Below the pieces are notes generated by a model. That model was not told the origin of the DNA and did not search any database. It worked only from the letters and a program-made list of their open reading frames with translations. This document shows, in pieces, positions 8,701 through 15,404 of a stretch of DNA of 64,000 nucleotides (positions are counted from its first letter, which is position 1; each line of letters opens with the position of its first letter). Where the stretch lies: NCBI GenBank assembly GCA_044375415.1, contig JBILMS010000002.1:1-64000 (forward strand), written 5' to 3'. The stretch comes from JAWXBG01 sp044375415. GTDB lineage: Bacteria > Bacteroidota > Bacteroidia > Flavobacteriales_D > Sanyastnellaceae. The translations under genes were made by a program, and so were the position numbers.

Positions 8701-10194
8701 ATCGTAGTTACAAGCTGTTGGATCTGTGCAACCACAGATAGCACCAACACCTGCAGCAGCAGAACTTGATAAACCACCTGTGTGAGTACCTGAGTATGTT
8801 AGAACACCATTAATAGTGATTGCATAAGTTGCACCATTCCAAGAATCTCCGAAAGAATCGAACATGTTGAAAGTGTAACAATCGTTTACCAAACAAAGGT
8901 CAGCAGCAGAAGCTCCTGCACCGGAAGCAACAACGTTACCAAGTCCATCAGTCAATGTCCAAGAGTTCTCTGATGGGAATGAACCTGCAGTAACAGTGAT
9001 ATTTACACAGTTAGACAAGCAGCAAGAACCATCGTCGCAACCTGCAGTTGCATCGTAGTTACAAGCAGCAACAATTGTACAACCAGGGTATGTACATGAA
9101 CCATCTGAACAACCTGCCGACGGATTATAGTTACAAGCTGTGTTGTCTGTACAACCAGGGTAAGTACATGAACCATCAGTGCAGCCTGCTAACGGATTAA
9201 AGTTACAAGCTGTGTTGTCTGTACAACCAGGGTACGTACATGAACCATTTGAACAACCTGCTGCCGCGTTGTAGTTGCAAGCAGCTACATCGGTACAACC
9301 AGGGTAGGTACATGAACCATTTGAACAGCCTGCTGCAGGGTTGTAGTTGCAAGCAGCTACATCCGTACAACCAGGGAAAGTACATGAACCGTCGTCTGTA
9401 GTCGCAAGTGGATTGTAGTTACAAGCTGTATTGTCTGTACAGCCAGGAACTACAGAGCATGCAGGCGGTTCAGGAAATACTAGTCCTTCGCAAGTGAAGT
9501 CTTGCTCAAGTACACCACCGATCACACCCATAGGGCCTTGAAGGTTGTGAGCATAGTACAAAGAGTTTGCACCAAGACCGTTGTCGAAAACCTGAACGTT
9601 GATCTGATACTCAAGTTGACCTGTTGGACAAGTAACTTGCATCAGAAGAACACGGTTGTCAATTCCTGTAGGCAAACCGTTAACGTCTCCTGAAAGTGCA
9701 AACCAAGCACCATCATTCACGTTACAGAAAGTTCCTACCGGAAATGCATTTGCAAAAGTTGAATTGAATCCACCTGCAGGTGTTGTCAATACGTTAATCG
9801 CATTACCCGGAGACGCTGAATTGGCGCGTCCGATAGTCAAAAATGAGTCAAAACAAGTTTCCGCGAAAATTCCACAGAAAGCAGGATTGATGTCCGGACC
9901 GGTAACACCACCGAAGGGAGAGTTCCATGATGTAGTAGTTCCCGGTTCCAAAACGTTGTCCAAAATTCTCAAATCGTGGTCAGGGTCAGCCGGAGCTGCA
10001 CCAATACCGTAAACAGCCGACATAAAGTCGGTAGGATCTTGTAGACGTGCGAAAACGCGGTACGTCGTGTGACCGGCCGGATATAATCCTGCTGGTGTCG
10101 GAGTACCAATGCTTTCCACAATCACGTCAACAAGTTGTGCGTTCATGCTGCCTAGACAACAAAACGCCACAAGCAATGTCAGTAATTTTTTCAT
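5752..10194 (-). CDS. Giant Cys-rich modular surface protein with T9SS type A sorting domain
   Basis: 1480 aa. It has a signal peptide (LLTLLVAFCCLGSMNAQ) and then a ~230-residue N-terminal domain. About 15 copies of a ~24-residue module with core GCTDxxACNYxxxA and DDGSC follow, in runs of six, singly, and five. They are interrupted by three domains containing DSFGDGWNGATY (or DSFGDSWNGATY) and two prepeptidase-C-terminal-like segments (SVWYTFTTPAANAQVTIT; DLWYAVTAVTPG). Before the C-terminus is a fibronectin-like region. The last ~80 residues, from AGLYPNPNTGSMININL to GVYFMKFTMDGESRTERFVV, are a type A T9SS sorting domain. It is presumably exported and anchored on the surface. The Asp-rich modules suggest Ca2+ binding, which is inference. 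An adhesin or matrix role is plausible but unproven. Confidence 0.88.
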   Translation of the reverse strand: MKKLLTLLVAFCCLGSMNAQLVDVIVESIGTPTPAGLYPAGHTTYRVFARLQDPTDFMSAVYGIGAAPADPDHDLRILDNVLEPGTTTSWNSPFGGVTGPDINPAFCGIFAETCFDSFLTIGRANSASPGNAINVLTTPAGGFNSTFANAFPVGTFCNVNDGAWFALSGDVNGLPTGIDNRVLLMQVTCPTGQLEYQINVQVFDNGLGANSLYYAHNLQGPMGVIGGVLEQDFTCEGLVFPEPPACSVVPGCTDNTACNYNPLATTDDGSCTFPGCTDVAACNYNPAAGCSNGSCTYPGCTDVAACNYNAAAGCSNGSCTYPGCTDNTACNFNPLAGCTDGSCTYPGCTDNTACNYNPSAGCSDGSCTYPGCTIVAACNYDATAGCDDGSCCLSNCVNITVTAGSFPSENSWTLTDGLGNVVASGAGASAADLCLVNDCYTFNMFDSFGDSWNGATYAITINGVLTYSGTHTGGLSSSAAAGVGAICGCTDPTACNYDPAATIDNGTCIAPVANDLCANAIALGSASTTISVDNTGACFNEGVVVPTTGCNVTNGWCAGEGDEETSVWYTFTTPAANAQVTITTFDNGSGTVDTQIAVYSGGCGGTLVGANDDGNPPGFMSELIFACGVLAPNTTYTLLIDGYAGDFGVFGLDLIIDEAACILPIPGCTDPAACNFNPGANTDDGSCCFTNCVNITVTTGTFPSEISWNLTDGLGNIVAAGGATSSTNLCLVGGCYTFNAFDSFGDGWNGATFTISVNGVPTYSGAPTGSGGSTPTPIGVTLGCTNAGACNYDPAAGCDNGSCEFLSCAGCTDVAACNYDATATLNDGSCCYNNCVTIDMFDSFGDGWDSGTFVINDALGNFITSGTLASGSFGSVVNCLADGCYTISVGGSFFDTEISWTLNGVDGGSISGGSPSTASFGVGNAGCFGCTSVTACNYSGTAVFDDGSCVFPGCTDPSACNYDAFAGCDDGSCVFPGCTDPTACNYDMTAGCDDGSCIASGCTDPTACNYDMTAGCDDGSCIASGCTDPTACNYDMSAGCDDGSCSYPPCIGNDIPSGATALVVTPLGTCNPMMDDLTGASDSPESPASGADLWYAVTAVTPGLRVQVVDVNPQDLKIDLLDAALNPVDAENIVAGNGDEILNYGGLTTGATYYIAVSGSTGAFSICAQWIQDSECDYGPGPYDLCAIFKADWIGAAGYAFEFTSQTTLITYSYEKAAALQPSTFVKLSDAGLLWGDTYDVNCIAFYNLSNGTGTEKVYVQSDNVCSMTVNPAPTMVLRPSDNCANFGPHLLGQTIAGQPFVCSAIDYEWEFTRTDVAELPIYKLRGTANRFIQLLTIPGLTPGGVYDVRVRPIFASGPGTWGSTSCLSIVGVVGMTAQNGPVNEMETEKVDVSGMEAGLYPNPNTGSMININLTGVTSDVVNVDVMDQTGRMVFAAQYTVNDGSLNGVITFDQQLAGGVYFMKFTMDGESRTERFVVTR
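7061..7276 (-). repeat. Three near-identical 72-bp tandem repeats inside the giant surface gene
   Basis: Units start at 7061, 7133 and 7205, with a period of exactly 72 bp (24 codons). They differ at only a few positions each and encode consecutive GCTDPTACNYDM modules. Elsewhere in the gene the modules are related only at protein level, so this block looks like a recent in-frame expansion. Confidence 0.9.
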
Positions 10195-10249
10195 AGTGGA
10201 GTTTATATAGTTAATGATTGATATACTAATTAATTATGGAAGAAAAGCT

Positions 10250-10271
10250 CCCGCGACCGTTTGGTCGCGGG
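10250..10271 (-). terminator. Intrinsic terminator of the 1353-aa surface protein gene
   Basis: Stem CCCGCGACC (10250-10258) pairs with GGTCGCGGG (10263-10271) around loop GTTT. On the minus strand the stem is followed by AGCTTTTC. It lies 26 bp beyond the stop at 10297 and separates the two giant genes transcriptionally. Confidence 0.8.
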
Positions 10272-10296
10272 ATCTTTTCAATTCCTTCTTTTTATA

Positions 10297-13200
10297 TTAA
10301 TCGCAAGTAGTACCGTACTGTCCGATGAAGAACAGAAGGTCACTTACACCTACGATACCGTCTTGGTTAAAGTCGGCTGGACAGTCGCTGGCAAAACCAG
10401 TACATGATCCATCGTCAATGATAGCAGCAGGGTTGTAGTTGTCTGCATCAACATAAGTACAACCTAAGCAAGATGTGTAATCGCACACAGTGCAATCGTC
10501 GATACCTGCTGTTGGATCGTAGTTACATGCAGTTGGAACCTGACAACCAGCAGTACAGTTAGAGCCACCAACAGAGAACAGAGTACTTGATGGAGCACCA
10601 CCACTGATATTTCCAGAGTCTGTACCGAAGATAGTCCAAGAAACTTCGCTTGGTATGAAACCGGCAGTTACCTGCCACTCATAACAACCTGTTGGAAGAC
10701 ACAGTGAAACTTGGCCGAAAGAGCCGGTGGCCAAAGTACCACTTGCAACCACTGTTCCTGTACCTGCATCAATTACTGAGTAGATTGCATTGTTCCAACC
10801 GTCACCAAAGGAGTCGAATAGGTTCACGTTCACACAGTTTTCGAGGCAGCAAGATCCGTCGTCGCAGGATGCAGCAGGGTTATAGTTACAAGCACCTGCA
10901 TCCGTACAACCCTGGATACCTACAGAAATATTAACTGAAGCAGAAGCACCAGCCATAGTTCCAGTCGCAATAACGTTACCGTTTACAACAAATGTGTATG
11001 TAGCACCATTCCATCCGTCACCGAATAAATCGAACATGTTAAATGTGTTCAAACAAGGGTCAGTCAAACAGATAACACCTGTGAATGGAGCACCGCCGGT
11101 AACACCATTAATCTCCCAAGAGATTTCAGTTGGGAAAGAACCACCTGTAACAGTCAATGTAGCGCAATCGCCAAAGCAGCAAGAGCCATCATCAACAGTT
11201 GCTGTTGGATCGAAGTTACAAGCAGATGCGCTCGTACAACCGCAGTTACCACCGATAGAGAATGCAGCACTAGCAGGAGCTCCACCTGAAGCTAAGATGT
11301 TGCCGAATTGGTCAACAAGGTTCCAAGAAATCTCAGAGTTGAAAGCTGAACCACCTACAGTGATTGAGTAACAACCGTCAGCAAGGCAAAGTAGGTCGAA
11401 ACCGGACTCACCACCAACGAAGTTGTCTTCGTCTACAACGTAGTCAGCATTATCTAATGTGTTAGAAGCTACAATGTTTCCAAGACCATCAGTGATAGTG
11501 TAAGAACCTGAGTCCCAACCGTCACCGAAGGCATCGAACATGTTCAATTGAACTGGGGTACCAGAACCGCCTCCACAAGTACATGAGAAGAAGTCGCAGT
11601 TACCGTCATCTACGTTTGCAGCAGGGTTGTAGTTGCAAGCAGCAGAGATGGTACAACCGAACACAACCGGTTCGCAAGACAACGAGATATCAAATGCAGT
11701 GTCGAATGAATCAGACATTACATAGATAAGGTAGTTAGCACCCGGAGTAGATACAAACTGGAATGTAGCATCATCTTGATCGAAGAAACCACAACCAATG
11801 AAGTCAGATACAACGTCGGCTAAGCAAACCAATGGACCACCACATGGACCTTCGTAGATCTCGATATGAGAGTCAATAGCTGAACCACAAGTGCTGATAG
11901 TCCAAAGCTGACCGTCACCGGTAGCAGTGTACCATACACCTGGATCGTTTGTGAAGTTACATACGAATGGGTAATCAGCATTTGTAGCACCACCGGTAGA
12001 ACCTGTAGTTGTTGAACCGCAAGTGATCGTAACTGCGTTAGCACAAAGATCATTTGGAGGTGTGTTGCTGAAGATACATGTACCGCTATCGATGGTTGCA
12101 CATGGATCGTAGTTGTCTGCTGTAGCATCTGTACAACCGATGTAGGCGAGTTCAGTCATAAGTGAAATTTCACCACAAGCTATCGGATCAGTTGTGTAAA
12201 CTAGGAAGTAGTAATCAGTACCTGGCGAAATAGTCCAAATCTGAGAGATATCTCCACCGCAAGCACCGGTTACGATTGGACAACAAGCGATTGGGTTTAA
12301 GTTTGCACAACCAGCGTTTCCGAGGTCTTCGTAAACTGTCATACCCACGTTAGCACCCGTAAGGTTTGTAACCATGAAGTCGAATGTGTCAGCAGCACCA
12401 CAACCAAGTGGGTCAATTGCAGGAGTAGAGTTCAAATAGAACCATACACCGTAACCGGTTGTGAAACCGATACATACAGAGTTATCTGGGTTTACACAGC
12501 ATAGATCTTGAACTGAAGCTATACCGTCAATTTGTTGTTCTGCACCGGCACAGTCGTCGTTAGACGGAAGTGGGTTAGCACAAACCTGACAGTTTACATC
12601 CAATTGGAATTCCAAACCTTGACCAACACCGAACTCAGATACAAGAACGTAGTAAATACCACCGTTGATTGTAGTGAAAGTGATAGAAGAAAGGAAACCT
12701 GGACAACCGTCGTCGTTAGAAGCAACACAAGTCAAGGCGTTACAATCTGCAACAAAACCTGAAGTATAAACGTGTATGCGAGTATCGATACCTGAAGTAG
12801 AAGCACATGTGCTCAAAGTAACTTGAGAACCGTCACCTACTAAAGTGTACCATACGCCAGGAGCAGTCAACGGAGTACCACAAGTTGGCTGAGCATCTAG
12901 GTTAGCGAATTCGGTAGTACCGATAACGCTAACACCACAACCAATAGCCTGTGCACCAGAACATTCGTCGTTTGCAGGAGGACATTGGCAAGAACCATCA
13001 TTTACGGTAGCATATGGATTGTAGTTGTTACAGTTGGCATCAGTACAACCGGGAATCACACAGCCGGTCTGACCAGCCCATGAGAAACCAAAGTTTGTAG
13101 TTGGTGCACCACCGCTGAAAAGTACGTTGCCACCTTGGTCGGCAGCCTCCCAAGATACTTCCGTAGGAAATGTACCACCTGAAACGGTAAGGAAATAACA

Positions 13201-14358
13201 ACCAGGAGGTAAACAAACCAAAGCCTGACCGAATGCACCGGCAACCAAAGTTCCTGTCGCCTGAACGTTTCCTAGATCATCTGTGAAAGAGTAAGTAGCA
13301 CCACTCCATCCGTCACCGAATGTATCGAACATGTTGAAAATTAACAACACATCACCCGGAGGGCAAGCCAAACATGATCCATCGTCGCAGTTAGCGGCAG
13401 GATTGTAGTTGTTAGCCAAAGGATCAGTACAACCAGGTACCAAACCGGCACCAATTACAAGATTGTAAACCTCACCTGGACCTGAAGGAATTTCATTTAC
13501 ATATACTTCGCCTGTAGTAAGGTTTGTAATGTTCAACACCGCACCGTTCCATCCGTCACCAAATGAGTCAACGGCCGTGAAAACATAGTCACAGTCGTTA
13601 GCAACGCAAAGGATAGTATTAACTCCGGCACCGCCAGAGGCAATAACTCCTGAACCATCTTCGAATGACCAAGAAATTTCACCTGGGAAAGTACCTGTTC
13701 CAACAGAGATTTGAAGACAGTTAGAAGCACAAACAACGCAAGAACCATCATCAACTGATGCTCCTGGATCGAAGTTACATGCGGCAGGATCTGTACAACC
13801 TGAACAGCTGTAATCGCAGCAGGTAGCAAAAACTGCACCTGGCTCGTAGTTACATGCGGCAGGATCTGTACAACCATAGTTTGCACCAGTTGGAGTGCTG
13901 GTAATAAACATGGTGTAAGCACCTGCCGAGCTAGAGAAACCACCTACACGAATGTAGTATGTGTTTCCTGCAGCAGCTTGGAAGCTTACTGTGCTTTGCA
14001 ACCCACAGACGTCATCATTGCCGGTAACACAAGAGAATGCACCACAACCACCACAATAAACGTGGATTTTGGTGTCAAATGTTGATCCGCCACACGTTGT
14101 AAGTGTAACATCAACATCTACACTTGGAGTGTAAGCGTACCAGTTTTGACCACCGGTTCCGACAGAAGTTCCACATGTAATAGCACCAGAAGTAGCGTTG
14201 TCGTTTGCTCCAACGGTGTTTCCTGTAACTGATGCTGTAGCATCAGTGATTGCAACAGCACTTGCACAGTCGTATGACTGCGCCATCACGCCCGTGCCCC
14301 AACAGACTGCAACAGCAATCATCAGCGCCGAAGTGATCTTCGTAAACGTTTTCATCAT
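10297..14358 (-). CDS. Giant Cys-rich modular secreted protein with dockerin-like C-terminus
   Basis: 1353 aa with a signal peptide (ITSALMIAVAVCWGTGVMAQ). About 10 modules of the GCTDxxACNY/DDGSC type occur, five domains with the D(S/T/A/L)FGDGW signature, and several prepeptidase-C-terminal-like domains (GGQNWYAYTPSVDVDVTLTT, APGVWYTLVGDGSQVTLST and others). It shares its architecture with the adjacent 1480-aa protein, so the two are divergent duplicates. The C-terminus (CPADFNQDGIVGVSDLLFFI, then GQYGTTCD) is one dockerin/EF-hand-like Ca2+ loop. No type A or B T9SS domain follows, so its surface attachment is unclear. Transcription begins in the AT-rich spacer upstream and ends at the hairpin 10250-10271. 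Confidence 0.87.
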   Translation of the reverse strand: MMKTFTKITSALMIAVAVCWGTGVMAQSYDCASAVAITDATASVTGNTVGANDNATSGAITCGTSVGTGGQNWYAYTPSVDVDVTLTTCGGSTFDTKIHVYCGGCGAFSCVTGNDDVCGLQSTVSFQAAAGNTYYIRVGGFSSSAGAYTMFITSTPTGANYGCTDPAACNYEPGAVFATCCDYSCSGCTDPAACNFDPGASVDDGSCVVCASNCLQISVGTGTFPGEISWSFEDGSGVIASGGAGVNTILCVANDCDYVFTAVDSFGDGWNGAVLNITNLTTGEVYVNEIPSGPGEVYNLVIGAGLVPGCTDPLANNYNPAANCDDGSCLACPPGDVLLIFNMFDTFGDGWSGATYSFTDDLGNVQATGTLVAGAFGQALVCLPPGCYFLTVSGGTFPTEVSWEAADQGGNVLFSGGAPTTNFGFSWAGQTGCVIPGCTDANCNNYNPYATVNDGSCQCPPANDECSGAQAIGCGVSVIGTTEFANLDAQPTCGTPLTAPGVWYTLVGDGSQVTLSTCASTSGIDTRIHVYTSGFVADCNALTCVASNDDGCPGFLSSITFTTINGGIYYVLVSEFGVGQGLEFQLDVNCQVCANPLPSNDDCAGAEQQIDGIASVQDLCCVNPDNSVCIGFTTGYGVWFYLNSTPAIDPLGCGAADTFDFMVTNLTGANVGMTVYEDLGNAGCANLNPIACCPIVTGACGGDISQIWTISPGTDYYFLVYTTDPIACGEISLMTELAYIGCTDATADNYDPCATIDSGTCIFSNTPPNDLCANAVTITCGSTTTGSTGGATNADYPFVCNFTNDPGVWYTATGDGQLWTISTCGSAIDSHIEIYEGPCGGPLVCLADVVSDFIGCGFFDQDDATFQFVSTPGANYLIYVMSDSFDTAFDISLSCEPVVFGCTISAACNYNPAANVDDGNCDFFSCTCGGGSGTPVQLNMFDAFGDGWDSGSYTITDGLGNIVASNTLDNADYVVDEDNFVGGESGFDLLCLADGCYSITVGGSAFNSEISWNLVDQFGNILASGGAPASAAFSIGGNCGCTSASACNFDPTATVDDGSCCFGDCATLTVTGGSFPTEISWEINGVTGGAPFTGVICLTDPCLNTFNMFDLFGDGWNGATYTFVVNGNVIATGTMAGASASVNISVGIQGCTDAGACNYNPAASCDDGSCCLENCVNVNLFDSFGDGWNNAIYSVIDAGTGTVVASGTLATGSFGQVSLCLPTGCYEWQVTAGFIPSEVSWTIFGTDSGNISGGAPSSTLFSVGGSNCTAGCQVPTACNYDPTAGIDDCTVCDYTSCLGCTYVDADNYNPAAIIDDGSCTGFASDCPADFNQDGIVGVSDLLFFIGQYGTTCD

Positions 14359-14750
14359 TTGTTTTGGTTTTGGTTAATACACTAAAAATTTAAAATATCG
14401 AGCGGGTTTCCCCTATATATGAATGAACCGAGGTCCACTTTCATATTCAATTTACAAACTCACTAAAACAAAAAAACCTGAATACAGGCGCCGAGCCCAT
14501 TATCAGGTCAATTATTCAGAAGTGAGTGATTACAACAACAACACATTCGCAATACGTAAAAGTCAGTTAGTTTGGAGGCCACCAATTCTTGGCCATTTTT
14601 TAAACACCTAAATTCAAAATTCCCCGCTAAAGTAGTAGTTCTTTTCTCTTATCCGCCAAATTTTTTAAAAAAAATATTGAAAAACCTACATTCGATGATA
14701 TACATATATAATAGTATACCAATTCAAAACCACTTCTCATTATCAACGAC
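14359..14750. other. AT-rich intergenic spacer upstream of the 1353-aa gene
   Basis: 392 bp without a supportable gene. Both flanking genes are on the minus strand, so this is the leader and promoter region of the giant gene and the downstream region of the 14751-15266 gene. A near-consensus -7 box (TGAGTTTG on the minus strand, 14462 to 14455) has one mismatch and would give a leader of about 90 nt. No stable terminator hairpin or repeat was found. Confidence 0.5.
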
Positions 14751-15266
14751 TTACATCCACATTTCGCGATGCCAACTCTCTTTAAAAGAAATCCTCCAGG
14801 ATGTTTTGAGCTGTCCTATGCTGTTAATCAGGTTGTTGTAGACAATAGTGTCATCATCCACAACACCCGCTTTGCGCATGGCCCAAAATTCATGAAGCTT
14901 CACTAAATGAACTGTTCCTTCCTTTTCATACTGTGTGATTGTCCTATTGAAAAAATCAACTCCGATTTCCGTTCCCAATGCCTTAACGAAATGAACTGAA
15001 TCATCAATCGAACAACCGCTTGCCTTCGTCTGCTCTTCATCCGCGGCAATAAAGAGAAACAACTTGCCAATCAATTTGCCCTCTGCTCTCATTGCATTGC
15101 CATGTGCTGCCCATTGTGCTATAAATTCACCTAATGCGCTATCCACTCGGTTCGCTTCTTCCTTTGTCAATTCCCGGTCCGAAGCATATATCCACACTCT
15201 TGAATGATCGGGCAACTTGCTCCAATTATTCGTCTCCTTTTCTACACTTCCTTTTATTTCTTCCAT
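14751..15266 (-). CDS. Conserved Bacteroidota protein often labelled ABC transporter ATPase (no ATPase motifs)
   Basis: 171 aa. It matches from memory a family common in Flavobacteriia: DHSRVWIYASDRELTKEE (residues ~20-37), FIAQWAAHGNAMRAEGKL (~48-65), the invariant ASGCSIDDSVHFVKAL (~82-97) and a C-terminal SFKESWHREMW. Homologues are frequently named ABC transporter ATPase, but no Walker A, signature or Walker B motif is visible here, so that name is not supported. The protein has no signal peptide and is probably cytosolic. The conserved Cys in GCSID may be functional. The gene stands alone on the minus strand, divergent from the wzc-like gene. Confidence 0.8.
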   Translation of the reverse strand: MEEIKGSVEKETNNWSKLPDHSRVWIYASDRELTKEEANRVDSALGEFIAQWAAHGNAMRAEGKLIGKLFLFIAADEEQTKASGCSIDDSVHFVKALGTEIGVDFFNRTITQYEKEGTVHLVKLHEFWAMRKAGVVDDDTIVYNNLINSIGQLKTSWRISFKESWHREMWM

Positions 15267-15373
15267 CTTTCAAATCATTTATCAGACACCAAAAATAAGA
15301 ATCATGTTCCGCAACTCCATTGCCATTATTCACCCAATGCCGCAAGAAAAATAAGCTTTTGAGAATTTTAGCT

Positions 15374-15381
15374 TACGTTTG
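15374..15381 (+). promoter_or_regulatory. Candidate -7 box of the wzc-like gene
   Basis: TACGTTTG matches TAnnTTTG exactly, in the context TTACGTTTGCA, 23 bp upstream of the ATG at 15405. No well-spaced TTG -33 element was found. Confidence 0.45.
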
Positions 15382-15404
15382 CAATCCACTCCGAGAATCA
15401 AGCA

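Noticed and set aside
10297..10410. Cellulosome dockerin
   Set aside because: Only one EF-hand-like repeat, no cohesin gene and no glycoside hydrolase domains were seen in the window.
14751..15266. ABC transporter ATPase function
   Set aside because: Walker A, signature and Walker B motifs are absent.
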